Source of the DNA: DATBGO01 sp050011895
GTDB taxonomy: Bacteria; Actinomycetota; Actinomycetes; Streptosporangiales; Streptosporangiaceae
Length of the DNA: 64,000 nt
Reading direction: 5' to 3'
Assembly: GCA_050011895.1 (NCBI GenBank)
Contig: JBEKIF010000007.1
Coordinates: forward strand, 1-64,000
In this document: positions 34,755 to 47,321 of the stretch, in pieces
Numbering within the stretch: position 1 is the first letter of the stretch
Layout: the number at the start of each line of letters is the position of its first letter
Notes under the pieces: generated by a model
Seen by the model: only the letters and a program-made list of their open reading frames with translations
Database searches by the model: none
Told to the model about the DNA's origin: nothing
Position numbers and translations under genes: made by a program

Positions 34755-35055
34755 TAACGGCGCCTATGCCAGTGTCTCCCCGGAAGCCTGAGATATGGTC
34801 ACCCGGGTACTCCCGCCGCGAATGTGCACGCTTGGGCAGCTGCTAAGTCGCCCGGTGCAGGCGCAACCAGGGGACGTTTAGCTCATACTGGCCGGGGAAT
34901 CCCCGTGTCTTTGCGCGCCGTGCCAGCGCGTCGCTACCGTGGTGCGCAGAGCCCGGTGGAGCCGAGTAGAGAACGTGCCGGCCCGGGGAAGGCTGACATG
35001 GCACCAAAGGTTCTCCGGGCTCTCCGCCGTCTACCGTCTCAGGGCGCGTAGCGGC
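34755..35055. other. Intergenic region without a recognised gene
   Basis: About 300 bp between the thioesterase and the terminator of the response regulator. No coding frame has support, and small ORFs here are Arg/Pro-rich chance frames. The segment is GC-rich with several inverted repeats and might be part of a structured RNA, but no known RNA family motif was recognised. Confidence 0.4.
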
Positions 35056-35116
35056 GCAGGCGGGCGGGCGCTGGGCATGCATCCGGGGGGTTGTGCACCC
35101 GGCCCCGCCCGCCTGC
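35056..35116. terminator. Long nested hairpin downstream of pdtaR
   Basis: A 13-bp perfect stem, GCAGGCGGGCGGG (35056-35068) and CCCGCCCGCCTGC (35104-35116), encloses a second CCGGG/CCCGG stem. It lies 40 bp beyond the response regulator stop and can terminate both strands. Confidence 0.6.
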
Positions 35117-35156
35117 TCGGGACCCGGCCGCTGACCAGACTGGCCGGCCGGACCGC

Positions 35157-35987
35157 TCAGGCCCCTTCGGCCCCGGCATCATCTGGCGTGGCGTGATCAG
35201 GCGTGGCGTGATCAGGCGTGGCGTGATCAGGCGTGGCGTGATCAGGCGTGGCGTGATCAGGCGTGGCGTGATCAGGCGTGGCGTCATCGGGCTTGGCGTG
35301 ATCAGGCGTGGCGTCATCGGGCGTGGCGTGATCAGGCGTGGCGTCATCAGGCGTGGCGTCATCAGGCGTGGCGTCATCAGGCTTGGCGTCATCCCGCTTC
35401 GGGGCTGCCGGATGGCCGCCAGCGAGCACTTCCTCAGCAACGGCCCGCATTGTCATCCGGCGGTCCATCGAAGTCTTCTGGATCCAGCGGAACGCTTCCG
35501 CCTCGGTGACGCCGCGCTCGTCCTGAAGGATCCCTTTGGCCCGGTCGAGTAGCTTCCGCACCTCTAGCCGCTCGCGCAAGGTCCCCACCTCGGACTCGAG
35601 CACCGAAATCTGCTGGAAGCGGCTGACCGCGATCTCGATGGCCGGGATGAGGTCGGCCTTGGTGAACGGCTTGACCAGGTAAGCCATCGCGCCTGCGTCG
35701 CTCGCTCGTCTTACCAGGTCGCTCTGGGAGAACGCGGTCAGGATGACCACCGGCGCCAGATGCTGCGCGGTGATCCGTTCGGCGGCCGAGACACCGTCAA
35801 GTACCGGCATTTTCACGTCCATGATCACCAAGTCAGGGCGCAGGCTCTCGGTCAGCTTGACGGCAGCCTCGCCATCGGCTGCCTCCCCGGCGATGACGTA
35901 GCCGTCCTCCTCGAGCATCTCCTTGAGGTCAAGACGAATCAGCGCCTCATCCTCGGCGATTACGACGCGAAACGGAGTCTGGCTCAC
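35157..35987 (-). CDS. pdtaR: ANTAR response regulator (PdtaR-like) with repeat tail
   Basis: 276 aa. A receiver domain (about 5-122) has acidic AEDE, phosphoacceptor D57 (VIMDVKMPVLDG) and the conserved Lys in VKPFTKADL. An ANTAR RNA-binding domain follows (about 135-190: LLDRAKGILQDERGV, TEAEAFRWIQKTSMDRRMTM). This matches PdtaR (Rv1626), which acts by binding nascent RNA to control antitermination. GTG 35987 is chosen by homology (SQTPFRVVIAEDEALIR). Residues about 199-274 are 15 tandem pentapeptides (mainly DHATP or DDATP), absent from known PdtaR proteins. A cognate kinase is not in the window. Confidence 0.93.
   Translation of the reverse strand: MSQTPFRVVIAEDEALIRLDLKEMLEEDGYVIAGEAADGEAAVKLTESLRPDLVIMDVKMPVLDGVSAAERITAQHLAPVVILTAFSQSDLVRRASDAGAMAYLVKPFTKADLIPAIEIAVSRFQQISVLESEVGTLRERLEVRKLLDRAKGILQDERGVTEAEAFRWIQKTSMDRRMTMRAVAEEVLAGGHPAAPKRDDAKPDDATPDDATPDDATPDHATPDDATPDHAKPDDATPDHATPDHATPDHATPDHATPDHATPDHATPDDAGAEGA
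35169..35393 (-). repeat. 15-bp tandem repeat in pdtaR tail
   Basis: Fifteen 15-bp units (plus-strand core GCGTGGCGTGATCAG) encode pentapeptides DHATP, DDATP and DDAKP. The six units at the 3' part of the gene are almost identical, which suggests recent expansion. Confidence 0.95.
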
Positions 35988-36048
35988 GCGCTGAGCGTAC
36001 CTAACCCGGTACATTGACGTTGGCCGCACCTACCCAGGTGAGCCGGCC

Positions 36049-36122
36049 GCCCCGGTAGACCAACAGGTAGAGTCCGCGGTCTCAAACACCGTGCAGTGTG
36101 GGTTCGAATCCCACCCGGGGCA
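36049..36122 (+). tRNA. tRNA-like gene, anticodon CAA, short variable loop (atypical tRNA-Leu)
   Basis: A full cloverleaf folds. Acceptor GCCCCGG (36049-36055) pairs with CCGGGGC (36115-36121), with A73 at 36122. The D arm GACC-AACAGGTAGA-GTC is of the tRNA-Leu type. The anticodon stem is GCGGT (36076-36080) and ACCGT (36088-36092), with loop CTCAAAC and anticodon CAA (36083-36085). The T arm is GTGGG, TTCGAAT, CCCAC (36098-36114). CAA reads UUG (Leu) and A73 fits Leu. But the variable region is only 5 nt (GCAGT), whereas bacterial tRNA-Leu has a long variable arm. CCA is not encoded, as usual in many actinomycetes. Confidence 0.75.
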
Positions 36123-36141
36123 CCCGGTACACACGGGGAGA

Positions 36142-37119
36142 CTAACGAACAGAGGGGCTCACGGTCCCGCCGCCAGTTCGCGCGTCGCTGTCGGCTGTCG
36201 GCAGTCGGCCGCGCGCCCTGCCCTCGCCGCCCGCCGGGATCTCAGCACGAGTGAGCCCTTCCGCGCTGGTCAGCAGCTCCGGGCCGGCAGGCGCTGCCAC
36301 GGCCGGCGGCGCGAGAACATCGGGGCCTTTCCTCGCCCTGCTCAGGTACAGGTAAGCGACGGCGGCTGCCAGGACGAGGGTCATCAGGACCTGGCCGGCA
36401 GGCACGCTGAACAGCCGCTGCGCATGACCGATCCGCAGCGTTCCCGCGCACCACGTGCCGATCGCCTGCAGCCCGGCATAGACAGCGAAGGTGCGGTCGC
36501 CAGTCAGCAGGAACCTGCGCGCCGCGAGGATCACCAGCACGCCGGCCAGCACGTCCCAGATCGACTCGTACAAGAATGTCGGCTGGAAGGTCGCGAAGTT
36601 CTCGTAGCCAGCCACGCGGTGCTCGGGCGCGATCTCCAGTGCCCACGGCACCGCGGCCGGGCGGCCGTACATCTGCTGGCTGAACCAGTCACCCCAGGCC
36701 GCGATCGCGGCGGCGAACGCCAGTCCCGGCGCCGCCGCGCCCGCCACCGGGCTCAGCGCCGCGCCGCTCCGGCGGCAGGCTATCCAGGCCCCGAGCGCCC
36801 CGGCGGCGGCGGCGCCCGGAAGCCCGAACCCGCCGTCCCACAGGTACAGCACGTTGACCCAGTCCCGGTGGTGGCCGAAATAGAGCTGATAGCTGGTGAG
36901 CACGCCGTAGGCGCGGGCGCCGATCAGCCCGAACGGGACCGCCAGGGTGGCGATATCCAGGATCAGGCCTTCGCGGCCGCCGATCCTGCGGTAGCGCCGG
37001 CCGGTGACCCAGAGCCAGACGATGACAGCAAGCACGACGCAGAGCGCATACCCGCGGATCGGGACCGGGCCGATGTGCCAGAGGCCGCGAGATGGGCTCG
37101 GAATGAAGGCGGCTGGCAT
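36142..37119 (-). CDS. lgt: Lgt-family membrane protein with degenerate active site
   Basis: A 325 aa membrane protein with seven or so helices that aligns along its length with prolipoprotein diacylglyceryl transferase: IGPVPIRGYAL at the start, LYLWDGGFGLPGAA, WGDWFSQQMYGRP, QPTFLYESIWDV. In active Lgt these read GGxxxHGG (H103), GRLGNFINGEL (R143, N146, E151) and GRFxxE (R239, E243 in E. coli). Here H103 is Pro, R143 Ala, N146 Asp, E151 Gln, R239 Thr and E243 Gly, so catalysis is doubtful. The Ala/Gly-rich C-terminal tail is cytosolic. It follows gltD rather than trpA, its usual actinobacterial neighbour. It may be a diverged paralogue. Confidence 0.85.
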   Translation of the reverse strand: MPAAFIPSPSRGLWHIGPVPIRGYALCVVLAVIVWLWVTGRRYRRIGGREGLILDIATLAVPFGLIGARAYGVLTSYQLYFGHHRDWVNVLYLWDGGFGLPGAAAAGALGAWIACRRSGAALSPVAGAAAPGLAFAAAIAAWGDWFSQQMYGRPAAVPWALEIAPEHRVAGYENFATFQPTFLYESIWDVLAGVLVILAARRFLLTGDRTFAVYAGLQAIGTWCAGTLRIGHAQRLFSVPAGQVLMTLVLAAAVAYLYLSRARKGPDVLAPPAVAAPAGPELLTSAEGLTRAEIPAGGEGRARGRLPTADSDARTGGGTVSPSVR

Positions 37120-37216
37120 GTTCTGTGACGTTACCGTGGCCGCGGTCGGAGTTGGCGCGGTTCGCTCAGCGCCGCGGCGTCGTCCTGGCCCGATGCCGGG
37201 TTTCGCCGCAATCGGC

Positions 37217-38677
37217 CTACCTGAGCGGGGCCGCCGTCGGCGCTATCGCGGCCGGGAGGATCGTCGTCCCGGCCAGGTAGCGGTCCACGGCCGCGGCCGC
37301 CGACCTGCCCTCGGCGATCGCCCACACGATCAGCGACTGGCCGCGTCCCATGTCACCGGCGACGAAAACGCCAGGGACCGGCGTGGCATACGAGCCGTCC
37401 CGCAGCACGTTGCCGCGCGCATCGAGGTGCACGCCGAGGCCGTCGAGCAGCGGGCCGCGCTCGGCGCCGGTGAACCCCATGGCCAGCAGCGCCAGCTCGC
37501 ACGGCAATTCCCGCTCGCTGCCCGGCACCGGAGCGAAACCCGCGGCGGCCGATTCCACCTCGACCAGCCGCAGCCCGCGCAGCCGGCCCGCCTCGTCCCC
37601 GACGAAGTCCTGGGTGCTGACCGCGTATTCGCGCTCGCCACCCTCTTCGTGGGCGCCGGAGACGCGGTAGATCATCGGATAGGTCGGCCACGGCTGGCTG
37701 GCCGGCCGCAACTCCGGCGGCCGCGGCATGATCTCAAGCTGGGTGACCGAAGCCGCGCCCTGCCGCAGCGCGGTCCCGAGGCAGTCGGCTCCGGTGTCAC
37801 CGCCGCCGATGATGACCACGTTCTTCCCGTGCGCGGAGATGGCCGGCCCGGCACCGCCGTCCCGGACTGCCCGGTTGGACATGGGCAGGTACTCCATGGC
37901 CTGGTGGATGCCGTCCAGCCCGGCGCCGGGCACCGGCAGCCCCCGCGGCACGGTGGCACCACCCGCCAGCACGATGGCGTCGTATTGATCGCGCAGCTCA
38001 GCTGCCGTCACATCGAGGCCGGCCCGGACGCCGCACCTGAACACAGTCCCCTCGGCGCGCAGCTGGTCAAGCCGCCGGTCCAGGTGCCGCTTCTCCATCT
38101 TGAACTCGGGGATCCCGAACCGGATCAGGCCGCCGGGCGCCTCGGCCCGCTCGTATACCGTCACCGCGTGACCGGCCCTGGTGAGCTGCTGCGCCGCCGC
38201 GAGGCCGGCCGGGCCTGAGCCGATGACCGCCACCTTGCGCCCGGCAGCAACAGCAGCGTCAGACGGCGGTACCGGCACCACCCAGCCCTCACCGAAGGCC
38301 CGGTCGATGATTTCCACCTCGACCTGCTTGATCGTCACCGGGTCAGCGTTGATGCCAAGCACGCACGCGGTCTCGCACGGCGCCGGGCACAGCCGCCCGG
38401 TGAACTCGGGAAAGTTGTTGGTCGCGTGCAGCCGGTCGGCCGCGGCCTGCCAGTCCTGCCGCCAGACGAGGTCGTTCCACTCCGGGATCAGGTTGCCGAG
38501 CGGGCAGCCATTGTGGCAGAACGGGATGCCGCAGTCCATGCAGCGGCCCGCCTGCAGCTCAAGCTCGCGCGGCGAGAATTCGGTATAGACCTCGCGCCAG
38601 TCCTGAATCCGGATATCGACCGGGCGCCTGGCAGGCGTCCGGCGCGGCGTGGTCAGGAAACCCTTGGGATCTGCCAT
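37217..38677 (-). CDS. gltD: Glutamate synthase small subunit
   Basis: A 486 aa beta subunit of NADPH-GOGAT. The N-terminal part holds cysteines for two [4Fe-4S] clusters (CMDCGIPFCHNGCPLGN and CPAPCETACVLG). FAD binding is VAVIGSGPAGLAAAQQL; NADPH binding is VVIIGGGDTGADCLGTA; GVFVAGDMGRGQSLIVWAI is conserved. It passes electrons from NADPH to GltB. It starts 17 bp after gltB, forming the gltBD operon. Confidence 0.97.
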   Translation of the reverse strand: MADPKGFLTTPRRTPARRPVDIRIQDWREVYTEFSPRELELQAGRCMDCGIPFCHNGCPLGNLIPEWNDLVWRQDWQAAADRLHATNNFPEFTGRLCPAPCETACVLGINADPVTIKQVEVEIIDRAFGEGWVVPVPPSDAAVAAGRKVAVIGSGPAGLAAAQQLTRAGHAVTVYERAEAPGGLIRFGIPEFKMEKRHLDRRLDQLRAEGTVFRCGVRAGLDVTAAELRDQYDAIVLAGGATVPRGLPVPGAGLDGIHQAMEYLPMSNRAVRDGGAGPAISAHGKNVVIIGGGDTGADCLGTALRQGAASVTQLEIMPRPPELRPASQPWPTYPMIYRVSGAHEEGGEREYAVSTQDFVGDEAGRLRGLRLVEVESAAAGFAPVPGSERELPCELALLAMGFTGAERGPLLDGLGVHLDARGNVLRDGSYATPVPGVFVAGDMGRGQSLIVWAIAEGRSAAAAVDRYLAGTTILPAAIAPTAAPLR

Positions 38678-38694
38678 CTGATCTGCTCCCCCGC

Positions 38695-43422
<4,728 letters not shown>

Positions 43423-43469
43423 CCGCCATCGCGAACTCGGGTGGTGATTGGGACGACATCGGCCCGGTC

Positions 43470-43489
43470 GCGGACCAGGCCTGGTCCGC
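43470..43489. promoter_or_regulatory. 20-bp perfect palindrome upstream of gltB
   Basis: Arms GCGGACCAGG and CCTGGTCCGC abut without a spacer, in the 137-bp gap between trpA and gltB, 48 bp before the gltB start. It could be an operator for a nitrogen or amino acid regulator. It does not match the GlnR box. Confidence 0.45.
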
Positions 43490-43559
43490 CAGCTACCAGC
43501 TACATGAATCTACCTGCAGGCTACCCGGATACGGGATGCCCGAAAAGTCAGCCCGCTGG

Positions 43560-44363
43560 CTAACGGCCACGAACCCCGGCGGCCAGCTCCGTGGCCAGGT
43601 CACGGACCAGCCCGACACCGGCCGCCTGATCAGGAGCCTGCAGGAGCCGCGTGACGAAGGCAGACCCGACGATGACCCCGTCAGCGAAGCCGGCCACCTC
43701 CGCGGCCTGGGCCCTGCTGGAGACCCCGAGCCCGACGGCGACCGGCAGGGTGGTGCATTCCCTGACCCGCCGCACCAGCCCGGCGGCCTGGCCGCCGACA
43801 GCGTCCCTGGCGCCGGTGATGCCCATCAGCGACGCCGCGTAGACGAATCCGCCGCAGACCGAGGTGATCAGCTCGATCCGCCGCCGTGACGAACTGGGCG
43901 CGACGAGGAAGACCGGATCCAGGCCACGCTCGGCCGCGGCGGCCAGCCACGGGCCTGCCTCCTCCGGCGTCAGGTCCGGCGTGATCAGCCCGCTGCCGCC
44001 AGCCGACGCGAGATCGGCCGCGAAGGCCGCCACACCGTAGTGGTCAACCGGATTCCAGTACGTCATCACCAGGACCGGCACTCCGGTCCCTGCCACGGCC
44101 TCAACCGTGTGCAGCACATCGGTGACGTGCGCGCCGTGGGTCAGCGCCTGGTGCACTGCCTCCTCGATAACCGGCCCGTCCATCATCGGATCTGAATACG
44201 GCAAGCCGATCTCGATCACATCGGCGCCGGCCTCGGCGATCGCCACGGCCGCCGCGATCGCGCCGTCAACCGAAGGGAAACCCGCGGGCAGGTAACCGAC
44301 CAGCGCGGCCCTGTCTTCCGCCGCTGCCTTCTCGAACGCCGCCGTGACCAGGCTCACCGGCAC
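43560..44363 (-). CDS. trpA: Tryptophan synthase alpha subunit
   Basis: A 267 aa TIM barrel that cleaves indole-3-glycerol phosphate to indole. Catalytic E51 and D62 lie in EIGLPYSDPMMDGPVIEEAV; VFLVAPSSSRRRIELI and VGLGVSSRAQAAEVA are family marks. It overlaps trpB by 10 bp. The start is GTG. lgt does not follow it as is usual; gltB does. Confidence 0.97.
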   Translation of the reverse strand: MPVSLVTAAFEKAAAEDRAALVGYLPAGFPSVDGAIAAAVAIAEAGADVIEIGLPYSDPMMDGPVIEEAVHQALTHGAHVTDVLHTVEAVAGTGVPVLVMTYWNPVDHYGVAAFAADLASAGGSGLITPDLTPEEAGPWLAAAAERGLDPVFLVAPSSSRRRIELITSVCGGFVYAASLMGITGARDAVGGQAAGLVRRVRECTTLPVAVGLGVSSRAQAAEVAGFADGVIVGSAFVTRLLQAPDQAAGVGLVRDLATELAAGVRGR

Positions 44364-45580
44364 GGCCCGTCGTCGAGATGACCGAACCAGCGTGCCGCGA
44401 TGTCGACATCCTTGTCGCCGCGCCCGGAGAGGTTCACCAGCAGCAGGGCCTCAGCGCCGAGTTCGGCGCCCAGCTGCAGCGCGCCGGCCAGCGCGTGCGC
44501 GGACTCGATGGCCGGGATGATCCCCTCGGTCCGGCAGAGCAGGGCGAACGCGTCCATTGCCGCGGCGTCGGTGATGGCGCGGTAACTCGCCCGGCCGGTC
44601 TCGGCCAGCCAGGAATGCTCAGGCCCGACGCCTGGGTAGTCGAGCCCCGCGGAGATCGAGTGCGTGTCGAGGGTCTGGCCGTCGGCGTCCTGCAGGAGGT
44701 AGGTCCGCATCCCGTGGATCACCCCGGCGGAGCCGCCGGCCAGCGTGGCCGCGTGCCTGCCGGTGGCCAGCCCGTCGCCGCCTGCTTCGCAGCCGATCAG
44801 GCGCACGCCCTGGTCGGGGATGAAGGCGTGGAACACCCCGATCGCGTTCGACCCGCCGCCCACGCAGGCGATCACGGCGTCGGGCAGGCGGCCCGTCGCC
44901 GTGATCACCTGCTGCCTGGCTTCAACGCCGATGACCCGTTGAAAATCCCGCACCATAACGGGGAACGGGTGCGGGCCCATCACCGAGCCGATGCAGTAGT
45001 GGGTGGTCTCAACACTGCTCACCCAGTCCCGGAAGGTCGCGTTGATCGCGTCCTTGAGGGTCGCGCTGCCGGTCCGCACCGGGACAACCTGGGCGCCCAG
45101 CATGCGCATCCTGGCCACATTCAGGGCCTGCCGCCTGGTGTCGACCTCGCCCATGTACACGACACAGTCCAGGCCGAGCAGCGCGCAGGCGGTCGCGGTG
45201 GCCACGCCATGCTGGCCAGCGCCGGTTTCCGCGATCACCCGGGTCTTGCCCATCCGCCTGCTGAGCAGCGCCTGGCCGATGACATTATTGATCTTGTGCG
45301 AGCCGGTGTGCGCGAGGTCCTCGCGCTTGAGGAAGACGCGGCAGCCCCCCGCGGCGGCGGCGAACGAGGGAACCTCGGTGAGCAGCGTCGGCCGGCCGAC
45401 GTAGTCGCGCAGCAGCGCGCCGAGTTCGGCCTGGAAGCCTGGGTCTGACCTGGCCTCGACGTAGGCGGCCGCGAGCTCGTCGAGCGCCGCCATCAATGCC
45501 TCCGGCGCAAACCGCCCCCCGAACCGGCCGAAATGCCCGGACGAATCGGGGACCGGCTCCGATGCCGCTACGGCGCTCAC
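44354..45580 (-). CDS. trpB: Tryptophan synthase beta subunit
   Basis: A 408 aa PLP enzyme joining indole and serine. The PLP lysine is K96 in LAHTGSHKINNVIGQALL. GAGQHGVATATACALLGL and the phosphate-binding GGGSNAIG loop are visible. FGRFGGRFAPEALMAALDEL is the N-terminal signature. It overlaps trpC by 4 bp and trpA by 10 bp, so the three are translationally coupled. Confidence 0.97.
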   Translation of the reverse strand: MSAVAASEPVPDSSGHFGRFGGRFAPEALMAALDELAAAYVEARSDPGFQAELGALLRDYVGRPTLLTEVPSFAAAAGGCRVFLKREDLAHTGSHKINNVIGQALLSRRMGKTRVIAETGAGQHGVATATACALLGLDCVVYMGEVDTRRQALNVARMRMLGAQVVPVRTGSATLKDAINATFRDWVSSVETTHYCIGSVMGPHPFPVMVRDFQRVIGVEARQQVITATGRLPDAVIACVGGGSNAIGVFHAFIPDQGVRLIGCEAGGDGLATGRHAATLAGGSAGVIHGMRTYLLQDADGQTLDTHSISAGLDYPGVGPEHSWLAETGRASYRAITDAAAMDAFALLCRTEGIIPAIESAHALAGALQLGAELGAEALLLVNLSGRGDKDVDIAARWFGHLDDGPCR

Positions 45581-46386
45581 CCGCGGTCGCCGCGCAGCGC
45601 CGGATGGGATCCCGCGGTGACCAGGTCGGCAACGGCCGATCGCGGGTCCTTGCCGGTCACCAGGCTCTCGCCGACGAGCACCGCGTCGGCTCCGGCGGCG
45701 GCGTAGGCGAGCAGGTCATGCGGGCCGCGCACGCCGGACTCGGCGACCTTGACGATCCCGTCAGGGATCCGCGGGGCGAGCCGGCCGAAAACGCCGCGGT
45801 CCACCTTGAGCGTCGCCAGGTTCCGCGCGTTGACGCCGACGACCCTGGCGCCGGACTCGACGGCCCGGTCAAGCTCGGCTTCGGTGTGCACCTCGACCAG
45901 CGGGACCATGCCGATCGATACGGCCCGCTCCACCAGGGACACCAGCGCGTTCTGCTCCAGCGCGGCGACGATCAGCAGCACCATGTCCGCGCCGCGCGAC
46001 CTGGCCTCCCAGAGCTGGTAGGAGCTGATGACGAAGTCCTTGCGCAGCAGCGGGACGCCGACCGCCTCGCGCACGGCGGCCAGGTCCTCCAGGCTGCCGC
46101 CGAAGCGGCGCGGCTCGGTCAGGACGCTGATCACCCGGGCGCCGCCTGCCTCGTAATCCATGGCCAGGGTCGCCGGATCGGCGATCGCGGCGAGTGCGCC
46201 CTTCGACGGGCTGGCGCGCTTGACCTCCGCGATCACGGCCACGTCATCGCCGCCGAGCGCGGCCAGCGCATCGCGCGGCGAGGGCTGCCCGCTAGCGACT
46301 TCTTTCAGCCGGTCCAGCGGGACGATCCGCTGCCGTGCCGCAAGGTCGGCACGCACTCCCTCGAGGATCTCGTCGAGCACGCTCAC
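45577..46386 (-). CDS. trpC: Indole-3-glycerol phosphate synthase
   Basis: A 269 aa TIM barrel. MSVLDEILEGVRADLAARQ, VIAEVKRASPSKG (catalytic Lys), LTEPRRFGGSLEDLAAVR, LLRKDFVISSYQLWEA and VVGVNARNLATLKVD are conserved. It overlaps trpB by 4 bp. No small trpM/trpX gene separates it from trpB, unlike in Streptomyces. The 215 bp upstream hold no supported gene or obvious Trp leader peptide. Confidence 0.97.
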   Translation of the reverse strand: MSVLDEILEGVRADLAARQRIVPLDRLKEVASGQPSPRDALAALGGDDVAVIAEVKRASPSKGALAAIADPATLAMDYEAGGARVISVLTEPRRFGGSLEDLAAVREAVGVPLLRKDFVISSYQLWEARSRGADMVLLIVAALEQNALVSLVERAVSIGMVPLVEVHTEAELDRAVESGARVVGVNARNLATLKVDRGVFGRLAPRIPDGIVKVAESGVRGPHDLLAYAAAGADAVLVGESLVTGKDPRSAVADLVTAGSHPALRGDRG

Positions 46387-46601
46387 GCGGTTCTGCCGCC
46401 CCCTCGGGTGGGATGCATTGCGCTCCCGATCGTATCCAGCGCGCTACACCGCGCCCGAGGGACCCCCGCCAACCGCCGTCCCTGCATAACCCGGATCGGC
46501 CCGCCACGGGCGCGCCGCGAAGACCCGCGCCACCGCGGGACGCAGCGCTGCGGCCCAGGTAAGCAGCAGCACGGGCCAGGTAAGGAGAGGCGGTCGTGCT
46601 G

Positions 46602-47321
46602 TCAGCCGACGGTTGGGTCGTCGCCCCTGCTGAGCGATTCCCAGATGGTCGCGGCATCGCCGCCGGGCCGCTTGCGGGGCCTGGCCTCGGCAGTGACGGG
46701 CGTCCCGGCTGCTGCGGGCCGGTCGAATCGACTCGACATCACCGGCAGCTGGCCGGCCCGCCAGACCACCACCACTCCCGCCGCGACCACGGCCGCAGCC
46801 CCGGCCAGCGCGAGGCCATGCCAGGGAAACGCGGCGAAAACCACCTGCCCGGGCAGGCCCGTGACCGGTACCGCACCGCCGGTGCCGCTAGGTGCCGCGC
46901 CCGCCGTCACCGAGCCCGCCGCCGCGCCGGCTGCCGCGCTCCCCGATCCCGCGCCGGCTGCCGCGGTGGCCAGCACGTTGGCAGCCGAGATACCCGTCCC
47001 GACGGCCGCGGCGATGCCCGCGCCGAACCCGGCCAGCAGGACTCCGGTGATCCTGCGCAGTGCCCGCCGGGTGGCGACCACGGCCGCCAGGCTGGCCAGG
47101 GCCGCGACGGCGAGCGCGTCAGCCGCGGGGACAAGCTCCTGGCCGGTCTCCGTCACCACGCCGGGCGGGAGCGGCCTGGGCGCGGCGGTGTGCACCTCCG
47201 CCCAGCCCTGCCGCGTCGCCAGGAAGACCAGTCCGGCCCCGGCCGCGCCGAGCAGCAGCACGATCGCCAGTTCCCGGCGCGGCCGGCGGTAGCGTGAGCG
47301 GGCAGTGGAGTCGTCAGTCAT
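46602..47321 (-). CDS. Trp biosynthesis-associated membrane protein (TIGR02234)
   Basis: A 239 aa protein with about four transmembrane helices. ATG 47321 is chosen (MTDDSTARSRYRRPRRELAI). LVFLATRQGWAEV and the C-terminal SRGDDPT motif are typical of the family found in actinobacterial trp operons. Function is unknown. Its start overlaps the metallophosphoesterase stop by 8 bp; in most actinobacteria trpE lies upstream instead. Confidence 0.88.
   Translation of the reverse strand: MTDDSTARSRYRRPRRELAIVLLLGAAGAGLVFLATRQGWAEVHTAAPRPLPPGVVTETGQELVPAADALAVAALASLAAVVATRRALRRITGVLLAGFGAGIAAAVGTGISAANVLATAAAGAGSGSAAAGAAAGSVTAGAAPSGTGGAVPVTGLPGQVVFAAFPWHGLALAGAAAVVAAGVVVVWRAGQLPVMSSRFDRPAAAGTPVTAEARPRKRPGGDAATIWESLSRGDDPTVG

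Noticed and set aside
35169..35393. Array initially considered as CRISPR-like
   Set aside because: The 15-bp units are contiguous without spacers and encode an in-frame peptide tail; no cas genes are present.
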